This document shows, one piece after another, positions 34,101 to 44,999 of a DNA stretch of 64,000 bases. The position numbers and the translations under genes are program-made. Numbering within the stretch: position 1 is the stretch's first letter; each line of letters starts with the position of its first letter. Source of the stretch: Sequoia sempervirens (Eukaryota > Streptophyta > Pinopsida > Cupressales > Cupressaceae); the NCBI GenBank assembly GCA_007258455.2, contig VDFB02296798.1:28684-92683 (forward strand). The letters run 5' to 3'. The notes beneath the pieces were generated by a model. That model searched no databases and was not told the origin of the DNA. It saw only the letters and a program-made list of their open reading frames with translations.

Positions 34101-34580
34101 CCTCATGTAATCCAAAGTATATCTTCATATGTTGTTTCTTCTTTACTTTTTCTTTATTATATAAAATCCATCAAAATTCTTGAACTTGATTTGATCCAAA
34201 GGCTTTGTGAGCACTACCCATGTAATCCAAATCATGTCTTCACTTGTTTCTTCTTCAGTTTTGCTTTATTACACAAAATCCTTTGAATTTCTTGAAGTTG
34301 ACTTGATCCAAAGGATTTCTCAATGCTACTTGTTTATTTATGGGCAGTAAATAGGATCTACTATCTTTTGTATTGTCAACATTCATAAATAGTATTACTT
34401 CACATCCATTGTTTTGTCTTTGCATGAAGTACAAGTTTCATTGCAATTTTGTTGGCACTTTGATTATCTACATTTAACATTGTAGGACCATTTTGACCAT
34501 TCTGCAACTCCTCAAGAATCCTACAAAGATGTAGTACCTCTCTTGAAGTGTTTTGCACTACAACGTTTTCTGATTCAGTT
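34100..34580 (-). pseudogene. Ty1/copia RNase H fragment with a duplicated tail
   Basis: Read on the minus strand, about 34570-34440 encodes LCRILEELQNGQNGPTMLNV followed by DNQSA, the copia RNase H signature. The segment LDQ(I/V)(K/N)FK, from the ADILTKPL-type C-terminus, follows and is present twice (about 34300 and 34190) in a tandem duplication of roughly 110 bp. Many frameshifts; no other pol domain or LTR attached. Confidence 0.65.
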
Positions 34581-34599
34581 GTAGATTTGACATTGTATT

Positions 34600-35173
34600 T
34601 TTTAGCATTTTAATTTGCACCTTTTATTGTGACAAAACAAAACAATTGTGTGGTGGAACTACTCTTTGAATTAGAAGGGGAAGTTCCTTGTACTTGAGAA
34701 CTAATTGAAAAACCCTAACGTAAACAATATATATTTTCTATTTACAATTTGTATTGGAGTATTTTCTGGAGTGATTTATGCATAGAAAACAAAACTAAAG
34801 GTGCATCTTTAAGCAAGCAATACAAACAAACAATAAAACATGGCTTTTTGTTCTTGAGCTAAGGCAAAAAACTGATACACACCTCCACTCAAGTGAGATG
34901 TTCAAATTCTCTTTGACTAAAAATAAACCCTATAGAGCTATCAAACACTCACTTTTTCTAGCTAAAATCAAAGACTGAAAAGTAGTAAGACACAAAGATC
35001 AAATAGGTTTAAACACAAGGACACAAACACTTAGGTAAATTGAATTAAGGGATTACATGCAAAGCCACAATCTCCAACTTTGAGTAAATTTGTAATACAC
35101 AGCTTGTAAACTTGTTAAAAGCAATTTAATTTACCTCATATGCAAGACATCATAAGATAAACACGATAATTGT
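34600..35173 (+). other. Intronic sequence, nothing recognised
   Basis: No coding frame and no repeat boundary seen up to the target duplication of the MITE at 35174. Confidence 0.45.
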
Positions 35174-35181
35174 ATTCAAAG

Positions 35182-35703
35182 CTAAGTTAATGGTTCGGGT
35201 ACAAGTGCGAGTGCGGGTGCGGGTATGGGCACCCAAACCTGGTATGACAGACGACAATTTGCTTTTTCCTTGGGTACAGGTATGAGAATATATAATAATA
35301 ATAATAATTCAAATCACATATTTTATGGTATGACACTGCAGCTTGAAGGTTGAACTCATAATTACTTTATAGTTGTGGTATTGTTGGATGTCTCATTCTT
35401 GGACACAATCTTCTGCCTACCAATTACAGGGAATGCATAATAAATCCTCATTATGGTTGATTTTGTCTCCATAACAACAGGTGTTCAACAATTAGAAATG
35501 ATAAATAGATACCTATTGAGTTGCATTTTTTCTATAGAAGTACCCTATTTGGTTTATGTTTTTGAGCTATATTTAATAGTTTTTTTGTGAGCATTTTTCT
35601 GTGCAATACTTTGTTGTACCTGGGGATGACCTCGCATAGTACCAAGGCCAGTATCGGATCCATATGCGTACCTGGGTCAAATATGAAGGACCCGGTAACA
35701 TAG
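35182..35703. mobile_element. hAT-type MITE, 522 bp, target duplication ATTCAAAG
   Basis: A perfect 8-bp direct repeat ATTCAAAG flanks it (35174-35181 and 35704-35711). The ends are imperfect inverted repeats: CTAAGTTAATGGTTCGGGT on the left, CTATGTTACCGGGTCC on the right strand. Both subterminal parts are rich in GGGT(A/G)C words (GTGCGGGTGCGGGTATGGG at about 35212). No coding frame, so it depends on a hAT transposase in trans. Confidence 0.82.
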
Positions 35704-35711
35704 ATTCAAAG

Positions 35712-36171
35712 CTATAGAGTCTTGGCACAAAACTTGCTTTTTGCTTTGCTTTTGGTATTTAAAAACTGAGATAGTTTTCAATTGGTTGGCCATATCTATC
35801 TATCTATAAAACATTTTTCTTGGAAAGACACGTCTATTAATGAAAAGCATACCCCTTCCTTACACTAGCATGTTGTTAGCAAAAAAATCGTAGGCATCAT
35901 TATAGGGCATGCACCCTAAAATGGTGTTGTATTTTGATTTCACAAGCTCAAGTTTTCATTGTTAGGTTGTATGATTTAAAACTGTATTTTTGATGTAAGG
36001 TGTGCCCAATTGTGCCCTTGCAATTTTGATAAACCAAAACTCGTGTTCCTTTTTATTGGAACTTGCTCGAGTGCATAGTTGCAACTTTTGCATCTTAAAA
36101 TATCTAGGCATGTGGGTGCCTACTATAAAATTTCATTACATGATTTTCATTTTCAAAAAGTCCTAATTGGT
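35712..36171 (+). other. Intronic sequence, nothing recognised
   Basis: No accepted ORF or repeat. Ends at the target duplication of the next LTR. Confidence 0.45.
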
Positions 36172-36176
36172 CTTAT

Positions 36177-38066
36177 TGTTGGAAATATTGTCATTGATGT
36201 CAAAGGCTGTTAGTTGAGATTGTTGGAAGTTGTCATTGATGCCAAAGTGAATAGATAAGATATTTGGATGGAGTCATGGATGTCAAATGGATTGGCCAAA
36301 GGCCACTAATTGTTACTCAAGCATGCTGGCTGACCTCCTTATATTAGCATTCAAATGGAGGAGTATTTCATGTTCAAAAGTGTTCACCATTTATAAGTGA
36401 AATTGCCCAAGGTGTATAACTAATGATTTATTAAAAAGAGCAGCTATGATATTTAAATGAAGGACCGGCGATTAACAAGGTGCAGCGAATATATAAGATG
36501 CAGCAGATGATATTATGAAGAACAAAAATGTATTAATGAGCAGCAACTAACATATGGGCAGCAAATAAAACAGCAAATATAGATAAGAAGGCAGTAATTA
36601 AATTAATATTAAAAAAGGCAACATAAAGACAAAAGTCAAAAGAAAACAAAATAAGAAAAAGACAAAACTAACAAAAAGACAAAATTTAAGACAACTAAAG
36701 AAAAGGCAAAGTCTTATAAAGCAGCGATTCACTTCTTAAAAAAGCAGCAATTCATATTAATAAGGAAGGCAGCGCTGGAAACATGAATCGGCAATTATTT
36801 AGGGAGAAATTAATATTTATTATGAAGAGCAGCGATTAGTTTATAGAAGTGATGTCCTTTTAAATAGTCATCTCTATTTTATGGGATGTGTCTCTTCATA
36901 AAGATATGAAGATATAAATAAAGCTTGTGAAGGAGTGAAAGGTGTGGGTGTAGAGCACAAAAAATGTGTGTAATTCAATGAAATATTTTATGATATAAGC
37001 AGAGATATATATTAAAAGCAGTGATTAATGTAAAGAACAGAATAATTAATAAAGGGGAATAGATGCACCTCTTGGGTGAAGAGGTATAATTGATTGGAAA
37101 TAAAAAGATATATCTATAAGACACACTCAGATAAGCATATGAGGATTTAAGAGGAAGTGTACAAAAAGGAATATGCTGATATGGAAGAAGATCTTGCAGA
37201 AACAGTGAGAAGAGATTTATGACAGATCTAGGGAGAAGACCTTGTGAGCAGATTTGTAGAGAATATATAAGTAGATTCAGAACAGACTTTTAAGGAAAAT
37301 TGGACAGATTCATGAAGCATATTTGAAAGTATATAAGCAAATTCAAGAAGGAGAACAGAACAGATTTGTGAAGACTTCTTTAAGACCTTTTGAGCAAGAT
37401 ATCCATTAAAGAGAAAAGTGTGGAGAATTGATTGGTATATTATGCAATCACAAGGAAGTTTTATGAGAAGATTTTGAAGAAAGATATATGCAGATTTTAT
37501 AGAGGGTTTATGTGCAACATCACAGCCGACTTATGAGCAGCCTTATAGCAGACTTTTGAGCAGAAGTTGTGTATATGATGAATGTATGGAAGACAGATCT
37601 TTATAGCAGACTTGGTGCAAGTTTGAGAAACATATTTGAGCAGAATTGTCCATCATCCGTTGAAGAAGCAACATTGAAGGTGGAACATTGTTCTTGACAT
37701 TATTATCTTTTGCTAAGCTGGTGCTTGGCAAGTGGGGGTTGGTGCCTCGAGTAGGTTGGTGCCTACAAATTGAGGGAGTTGGTGCTTCCTGTAGGTTGGT
37801 GCCTACAAAACAAGTTAGAGGTCGGTGCCTCTAGTAGGTCGGTGCCTACAATCATTGTAATTCATATAAATATATAAAGTACATTATTTGTACCGTGGTT
37901 TTCTCCCGCAAGGGTTTCCATGTAAATATCAATAGTATTGTGTTCCTCACCTGTGCATGATTATTGATGTTGAGTGAATGGTGTTATTGTGATTGATAAA
38001 TTTTTAAATTGGTAAAAGTTGTTATACTGATTCACCCCCCCTCTCAATATAACTGTGTGCTCATCA
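36177..38066 (+). mobile_element. Solo copia-like LTR, 1890 bp, target duplication CTTAT
   Basis: Starts TGTTGGAAATATTG, ends GTGTGCTCATCA, flanked by CTTAT at 36172-36176 and 38067-38071. The ATTCACCCCCCCTCTCA block near 38030 is typical of the 3' end of plant copia LTRs. Interior: scattered GCAGCGATTA words (36470-37030), an A-rich purine stretch and a hairpin minisatellite (37751-37849). Relatives are the minus-strand copies at 1-5867 and 60074-60731. Confidence 0.85.
37715..37860. repeat. GTAGG/CCTAC hairpin minisatellite
   Basis: Hairpins at 37751-37766 and 37791-37806 (GTAGG-TTGGTG-CCTAC), 37818-37831 (GAGG-TCGGTG-CCTC) and 37834-37849 (GTAGG-TCGGTG-CCTAC). The arms change together, so pairing is preserved. 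Confidence 0.8.
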
Positions 38067-38071
38067 CTTAT

Positions 38072-38639
38072 TAGGTGTGCTACAACATATGCTTGCACGA
38101 ATATTTCAATTTTAAAACCTATTGATATGCTTGAGTGCATGTGACAATTTATATTCTTATGAGTTTAAAGACCTTAAACTTTGTTGACCTCCCTTGTAGC
38201 ATGTTTGGTATGACACTATTCTTGACCCTTTGTTGATGCCTTTGACATTATGCCAAACTTCATCATTATTCATTGTTGGATTTGTGGCAATCACCATTAG
38301 AATGCTAACTATTGGTGACTCTACTAGGAACAAGATATGACAAGCTAATCTTTTTGTGGGGAAAATAATCTTATTGCTTTCAATTAAAGTCATACCATCC
38401 TAGTTGATAAGGTCTACAATAGGTCATGAAGGAAATCGAGTCTCCCTGATCTTGTTTCTTAGACTCTCAATAAAGCATCTTGAAGCAAAGGAAGGTCTTC
38501 ACCAATGGTGCTTGAGCTTATCAGAATACTTTCAACGTTGGACAAAGAGCCATTTTGAACAATGGGTGACAATGCCCATAATAATAACAATTGTTTACTT
38601 TTGCTTCCATTGCTATGGGGAGTTAGTATTTGTCCTTTA
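38072..38639 (+). other. Unassigned sequence
   Basis: Short frames on both strands (38157-38393, 38404-38640) overlap one another; neither resembles a known family. Possibly decayed retroelement. Confidence 0.4.
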
Positions 38640-38905
38640 GCCTTGGTAGAGCACAATGAATTTCCACATGGCTTGAGAAAGCTTTTTCCAAAATTTCATG
38701 GCAATGACACTCAAAATATCTAGATGAGTATATTGGCACCTTCACAACACAATGTAATATTTTGGGATGGCCTATGAAGGTGTAGAAAAACTTTCGTCAA
38801 AAGCTTAGGTGGAGGAGCAATATAATGGTCTCACCATCTTGGCATAGATTCAATCACAAACTGGGAGATTTTGTGCAAAAAATTCATATCATGATTTAAA
38901 CTAGT
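38640..38905 (+). pseudogene. Ty3/gypsy gag fragment
   Basis: Across frameshifts the + strand reads FPKFHGNDTQN (about 38680), then CNILGWPMK (about 38755) and WHRFNHKLGDF or, in another frame, SITNWEILCKKF (about 38850). This is the order of the plant retrotransposon gag core. No flanking LTR could be tied to it. Confidence 0.55.
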
Positions 38906-39308
38906 TGAGGATTGTGATAACCATAATTAAAAACAATTGTGATTACTCATAGGTCTCACAAGTAATTGCAAGTTGAAAATGCTTGAAATGTCCTGGCCTA
39001 AATTATTATGGATTTTTTTTTTGACTTTGTCTGAACAAACATTTTGTCAAACAATTCACTTACATTCAGTTTGGTATTACAATCGGGTTTAAATAAATCA
39101 TAGGATATAATTTGTATTTAAAAAAAAATGAATCCACCTTGAACTCAAAAATCATAATACTTTCAAATGGAATAACTGAAGTATTTTCTAGACAAGTTAT
39201 TTCTTCTTAATGCATAAGCAACTAATTTAAATGGGAAGTTACAAGCGATATTCACAAATTACCCGTAATTACAAATATATATATTTAATGTTTGACTTGT
39301 CACAGTGA

Positions 39309-39451
39309 TATAGAGCTGCTAGCAACTATAGGCAATACTTCATTAAGAAGTCGACTGGCTTGCCTCTAAAGTGCGGTTTACTGGAAATTGCAGATTGGAG
39401 TGACCTTGATATGTATTGATTTATTTCCTGTATTCTTCAATCAACCTTTGA
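39309..39451 (+). other. Exon-like open segment, unassigned
   Basis: One frame (about 39311-39418) encodes SNYRQYFIKKSTGLPLKCGL and LLEIADWSDLDMY before a stop. The composition looks like folded protein, and the segment follows a possible acceptor (TTGTCACAG). The sequence resumes after the LTR element at 45000 with another protein-like stretch (KARLPELYRAR). It does not look like the next DNAAF5 repeat. Probably an old gene or transposon fragment. Confidence 0.3.
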
Positions 39452-39615
39452 ATAAGTGGTGCAAGAGCACACAGGTGGGCAGGTGATCAACACCAACCAA
39501 AAACATTGTTAGTTTGCTTTTCCACAGTTTTGGTTTTGATTTATCTTCTCTCTTATTCAGCCTTGTCAAGTTTAGTATCTCCTTATTCGACCTCGCTCTG
39601 GTAATGAATCGGGTG

Positions 39616-41329
39616 TGAAATATGCTAATCAATTTTTTCCAACGAATTAACACATCACAACAAGCACTTAGCCAACTTGATTAGCGTCAGCTCCAAATAG
39701 AAAATCAAACTTGAAAGAACTACTCAACGTCAAGAATGTGCACTCAAGATCCCACTGAGGGCGAGGTGCTAACATATGACGGAGTGTATAAATTGAGAGC
39801 TAAAAATTAACAGGTGGATAACCAGCCATGAAAAGCAATTCCACACTACCACCAAACAGTGGGGGGAAAAGATTACAATTAAAACAATTCGTCCGCTGCG
39901 GCGGGCATCCACAGAGCTGTGGGGATTCACCACTACGAAAGTGGGTACAAGAGCGTTACAATAAGATTATCCACACTGGCGGTAAACCATCCAGGGGTGA
40001 TTAATGTGAAAACAACAAGTAATTGCAGAACTGGAAATGGTTGGATTAGTAATGTTTAATCTCAACCTATACAAATTAAACTCTGCAGATTACAATTACA
40101 TTGATAGAGAATGAAGCTTAGGAAGAGAAGTGTGAATTCTAACAATCATATAACACTCCAAAACTGAAGTAGAAGACCAAAAACTGAGAACTATAACAAT
40201 CTGATATAAAAATCAGAATTCTGGAAATTCAAACCAGCTACAGAGAAAATCATGAAATGCTCATAAGTAGGTCAAATTACCTCCGAATCAAATGAGACCA
40301 AGTGCAACTGATTGCTAGAAGGTAGGCGACCAAACTAAAATGATGAAACAGCTCCAAAGAACCTCTGTTAATTTTGCACGAATTCCAAAGCTCTTCTGGA
40401 AAAGTACGGCCCTCTTGAAAAATCGATTTTGCAAGATAAAAATAAAGACTTGGAAATAAATTCCAATCTTTTGTGGAAGGGGGCGCCTTGAACCAACAGA
40501 TGATTTGCCAAAGTACCCAGAACAAAATAAAAATCACTCCAAAAGTTATAATCAAAAACCAGCTTCAGCTGTAGATAAACCAGTAAACTAAAATTGTGAA
40601 AATACTCCAGAAATTCTTCAATCTTGATGCTCAATCTGCTAGTCTGATGTTGAGAAGCAAAAATATTCCAACTAGGTGTTGTATTTCAAACACGAAATTG
40701 GGAAAGGGCTAGGAGGTAGCATCCTCGAAGCAAAAGCAAAATGTCCATTGTCATTTTGACAGCATAACAGTATGATAAACAGTAGATACCAAATGCTGGA
40801 GCAATGCCTTCATTTTATAAAAAATGAGAAACTCATCACCTTCCAAGAAGGTACGCCAAGAGTCACCTTTTAGAATTCTTCTTTTTTCAAATTTCATAAA
40901 ATACAACTCCTCACAAAAGGTGGCGTCCACTTTTCTCAAGGCATAAAGTTCAAATAAAATATTAATATCTCTTATAACATGGGCGTACCCTTCATGACCC
41001 CTTTTTAAAACAACTTTCAAGTTATAACCTTAGGCCAAGGGGGGGGGTCAACTGAAAATTATAACACTTATGCCTTTAATCAATTAATTTCACCAAATAA
41101 AGCTTGAGAAGTCAATATTGAAACACAAGCAACATGCTCCACTGAAGAGATGATTGAAAACAACCAACTGCACACTGTCATAAAAGTATTTACTAAAAAT
41201 AGTAAATAACATGAAATGCCACAAAACTCCAAGCCAAGAAACCCTAATTTCACCTCATTCCAGCCTACGGGTCTCCGGAATAGGCTGATGAACTGCAAGG
41301 CTAATCACTGATGAGAAGGGGACATTACA
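39616..41329 (-). mobile_element. Solo LTR of the chromovirus family, nested, target duplication GGGTG
   Basis: Reverse complement of an LTR like those at 49853 and 56480: TGAAATATGCTAATC at 39616 and GATGAGAAGGGGACATTACA ending at 41329. GGGTG flanks it (39611-39615 and 41330-41334). The intact site survives at 43810-43820 in the sister LTR (GAATCGGGTGACTGTGAAGG), which directly shows the pre-insertion sequence. It is diverged from the young copies, with small indels and many substitutions. Hairpins CCACAG-AG-CTGTGG (about 39911) and CCACT-ACGAA-AGTGG (about 39931) are kept. Confidence 0.95.
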
Positions 41330-42509
41330 GGGTGACTATGAAGGTGAAAGGGAAAGTTTAAAATGTTGATTGATTTTAACCAACTTAATCCTAGCATCCA
41401 TCATAGCTTGTGGAATTTTGTCAAATTTGTATCTGCAACTGTCTTGTAGACATGTATGTGAGGTGTGAAGTATATATTGGGTACATGAATCATTCGATCC
41501 AATTTAATGTAGATGCATTCACCTTGGCCGATCTATATGCAAATTGACATAGTAATGGGATTATTGGACCATTGGTTTGATATTTAATTTGTAGAATTAG
41601 AACAGAACAATATACCAAATCAGCAAAGAATTGAAAATCTTGACTTTGGTATGTTGGTGTCTTATCATATTTGAAGAGGATAGATTGATGAGAAAACAAA
41701 AAAAAATCAAAAATTGAAAAGTTGTTTCCATCGTGCCTCTTCACTTCCCAAGAGGGGATGTGGGGTGTGTTTTAAAATCTGAAAAAAGCACAGAGAGCCA
41801 AGACAAGGGTTGTGGGTGAGAAGGAAAAAAGGCCAATAGCTTTGAGAGGAGAAAAAAAGAATCGGTCCAGAAAGGATGCTAGATTGTGAACAGCAGGGCA
41901 ACTGGTGATCTCTGGACTTTTTATAAAAAGTGCAGATTGGAAGTAAGAAAGGAAAGCATGCCAAGTTATGAGGAGATAAAATAACATGTTGGTTGTGTAG
42001 TGAGTGAGAGAGCTTGTGAGAAGGAAAAGAAAGGCTGCGAAAGTGAGTAAGGAGTTGCACAAGGTAGAACAGAGGAACGTAGGGAGATTGGTGAGGGATT
42101 GTATGTGTCGAAAGGTTTCTAAAGGCTGCGCAAGGATAGAGTAAAGTGAGGGGGCCGTGTGGTAAAGTAAGGAACAACATCGCTGTCATGAGGAAAGAGT
42201 GTGAGAGCAAGGTGCAAGGTAGATTCAACAAAGAAGGATGAATCGAGTGTGGCGTTGAAACTTTTGCCAGTTCAAAGTCAGCCACTGTCCAAATATGGTT
42301 TGTGTGTTGTATGAGAGATTTATGCAAGGTATGAGATTGAATGCGGTCATGAAAGGCCAAGAGGATTGAACTTTGTAATTGATTTAATGAAATCTGAATT
42401 TGTTTACCAACATTGGTTTATTGAATGTTGAGTAAAGGTAGAATTTTTCCTTGGAGTTTCGTAGTCTGAATGTTTGGTTGAGTAGAGGGGAGTACCCTCT
42501 TGCATCAAT

Positions 42510-42520
42510 TGGTATCAGAG
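42510..42520 (+). promoter_or_regulatory. Primer-binding site (initiator Met tRNA type)
   Basis: TGGTATCAGAG lies two bases after the 5' LTR end at 42507, complementary to the 3' end of plant initiator tRNA-Met. Confidence 0.8.
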
Positions 42521-42793
42521 TAGGTAGTCCTGAGAGTGGAGAGGATCCACTAGGACTTGCGGATGTGTGAACAGATTGCCGATTGGGAGGCAGTTCGCAC
42601 ATAGAAGAAAGTGTGTAAAGCAATTGAGAAGAAGCTCATGAGAGCTGTTGTAGGTGTGTGAGGAATCTTGAGCAGCAAGAGAGAGAGATTGAAGCTCCGA
42701 AGAATGTGAGTTGTGAAAATTGCAACAGGCAAGATAGGTTGGGTCGTGAGGAGGCTCGTGCAGATATTGTTTTGGGAGTAGTATTGGGAGAAA

Positions 42794-43153
42794 GTGGAGG
42801 ATGAGATGATTGAAAAGATGGGACACATAGTTCACGAGGAATTAGGAAAGATCGAGGCAAGGCTCGAGAAATTGAAAAATAATTTTTGGAAGAGTGAGAG
42901 AAAAGTGGTGAATAAAAGTGAGATGAAGAAAGAGGACAAAGAAAAAGAGTATTGCAGCTTGAGTTGGATGGAGAAATATGAGAGAGTAGCGCCTGCAAAA
43001 GGAGTGGCAACTGAGACATGCCATCAGGAAGGCTTGACGAGAGAAGAAGAAAGGACTAAGGTGAGCAGCGAAGAGGATTTTTTGGCACGTTTGTTGACGA
43101 TTGAGGAAGAGTGGATGATGAAGCTTGTTGGTGTAGCGAAGGGAGATGAGTGA
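42794..43153 (+). CDS. Short charged ORF inside the non-autonomous element
   Basis: 119 codons starting MEDEMIEKMGHIVHEELG, very rich in Glu and Lys with heptad-like hydrophobic spacing (IEARLEKLKNNF), hence probably coiled coil. It may be a remnant of gag or of an accessory protein; no zinc knuckle or catalytic motif. Open purine-rich frames continue after the stop (43268-43519), suggesting a longer ancestral frame. Coding status uncertain. Confidence 0.35.
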   Translation: MEDEMIEKMGHIVHEELGKIEARLEKLKNNFWKSERKVVNKSEMKKEDKEKEYCSLSWMEKYERVAPAKGVATETCHQEGLTREEERTKVSSEEDFLARLLTIEEEWMMKLVGVAKGDE

Positions 43154-44999
43154 GAAGTTGTAGCTGACAAGAATGTGGAAGACTTTGCGGTGGAGTTCAA
43201 TGTTGCAGCTACGAGTGAAGATAAGGTAAAACAATTTTATGATGTTACTTTGGTTTCAGATGAGTAAATGAAAGATAAGATGGATAGAAGGAAAAAGTAT
43301 ATAGTAGATGTTGTATGGTTGTGTGTGGAGATGGTTGAGGATGATGCAGGATTTCAGTGGTGGTGGGCGGTTCGAGGTAGGTTTGAACCCACAGAGGATG
43401 AGATGAGTGTGGAAAGTATTTGGCGGAGGAGGTCGGGCTATGGTGGACATGAGTCCACGAGGGGGAAAAGGAGGAAGATGTGGTATTATTGGAGAGAAGT
43501 GGTGCGTGTTCTGGTATGATGCTGGAAAGGATGGAAGAAAGATTAATTTTTAGCACTTAGACAGCGAAGAGTTCACTGCAGGTTGATGGCAACCTGAAAG
43601 AGTAGTGCAACTATTCAACTCCATCATTGTGAACCTATGCTCACAATATTTCTACCTAGCGTGTGTGGTGTAGGAGCACATGGGCGGATAGGTGATCAAC
43701 ACCAACAAAAAACATTGTTAGTTTGCCTTTCCACAGTTTTGGTTTATCTCCTCTTTTTTTCAGCCTTGTAAAGTTTAGTATCTCCTTATTCGACCTCGCC
43801 CTGGTAATGAATCGGGTGACTGTGAAGGTGAAAGGGAAAGTTTAAAATGTTGATTGATTTTAACCAACTTATTCCTAGCATCCATCATAGCTTATGGAAT
43901 TTTTTCAAATGTTGTATTTGCAATTGTCTTGTAGACATGTATGCGAGGTGTGAAGTATAGATTGGGTACATGAATCATTCAATCCAATTTAATGTAGTTG
44001 CATTCACCTTGGCTGATGTATATGCAAATTGACATAGTAATGGGATTATTGGACCATCGGTTTGATATTTAATTTGCAAAATTAGAACATAACGATATAC
44101 CAAATCAGCAAAGAATTGAAAATCTTGACTTTGGTATGTAGGTGTGTTTTCATATTCGAAGAGGATAGATCGATGAGAAAACAAAAAAAATAAAAAAATC
44201 AAAAGTTGCTGTTTCCATCGTGCCTCTTCACTTTCCAAGAGGGGATGCGGGTTGTGTTTTAAGATCTGAAAAAAAACAAAGAGCCAAGACAGGGGTCGTG
44301 GGTGAGAAGGAAAAACGGTTGATAGCTTTGAGAGGAATAAAAAAAAGAATTGGTCCAAAAAGGTGGCTAGATTGTGAACAGCAGGGCGATTGGTGATCTC
44401 TGGACTTTGTTTATAAAATGCAGATTGGAAGTAAGAAAGGAAAGTGCGCCAAGTTATGAAGAGACAAAATAACAGGCCGGTTGTGTAGTGAGTGAGAGAG
44501 CTCGTGAGAAGGAAAAGAAAGGCTGCGAAAGTGAGTAAGGAGTTGCGCAAGGGAGAACAGAGCAACGTAGGGAGATTGGTGAGGGATTGTATGTGTGAAA
44601 AGGTTTCTAAAGGTTGTGCAAGGATAGAGTAAAGTGAGGGGGCCTTGTGGTAAATTAAAGGAATAACATCGCTGTCATGAGGAAAGAGTGTGAGAGCAAG
44701 GTGCAAGGTAGATTCAACAAAAAATGATGAATCGAGTGTGGTGTTGAAAATTTTGCCAGTTTGAAGTCAGCCACTGTCCAAATATGGTTTGTATGTTGTA
44801 TGAGAGATTTATGTAAGGTTTGAGATTGAATGCGGCCATGAAAGGCCAAGAGGATTAAACTTTGTAATTGATTTAATGAAATCTGAATCTCTTTGCGAAT
44901 ATTGTTTTATTGAATGTTGAGTAAAGTTAGAATTTTTCCTTGGAGTTTCATAGTCTGAATGTTTGGTTGAGCAGAGGGGAGTACCCTCGTATCAATAAG

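Larger units (their letters stand above)
39457..44994 (+). mobile_element. Non-autonomous LTR retrotransposon with a nested solo LTR
   Basis: Flanked by ATAAG (39452-39456 and 44995-44999). The 5' LTR is 39457-42507 and carries a 1719-bp insertion, leaving 1332 bp; the 3' LTR is 43666-44994 (1329 bp). Both LTRs start TGGTG(C/T)A(A/G)GAGCACA and end near GTACCCTC...ATCA. The internal region is only 1158 bp and has no pol. A primer-binding site follows the 5' LTR. LTR divergence is plain by eye, so the insertion is old. Large minus-strand ORFs in the two LTRs (41707-42360 and 43975-44706) are copies of one another and look like antisense chance frames. Confidence 0.88.

Noticed and set aside
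41707..42360. Minus-strand ORF of 217 aa and its relative at 43975-44706 (243 aa)
   Set aside because: They occupy the two LTRs of one non-autonomous element, are antisense to it, and are homologous only because the LTRs are. Composition (Ser/Leu/His/Pro rich) follows the purine-rich + strand.
42636..43234. Minus-strand ORFs of 106-130 aa in the interior of the non-autonomous element
   Set aside because: Mirror images of the purine-rich plus-strand frame; Ser/Leu/His-rich and without motif.
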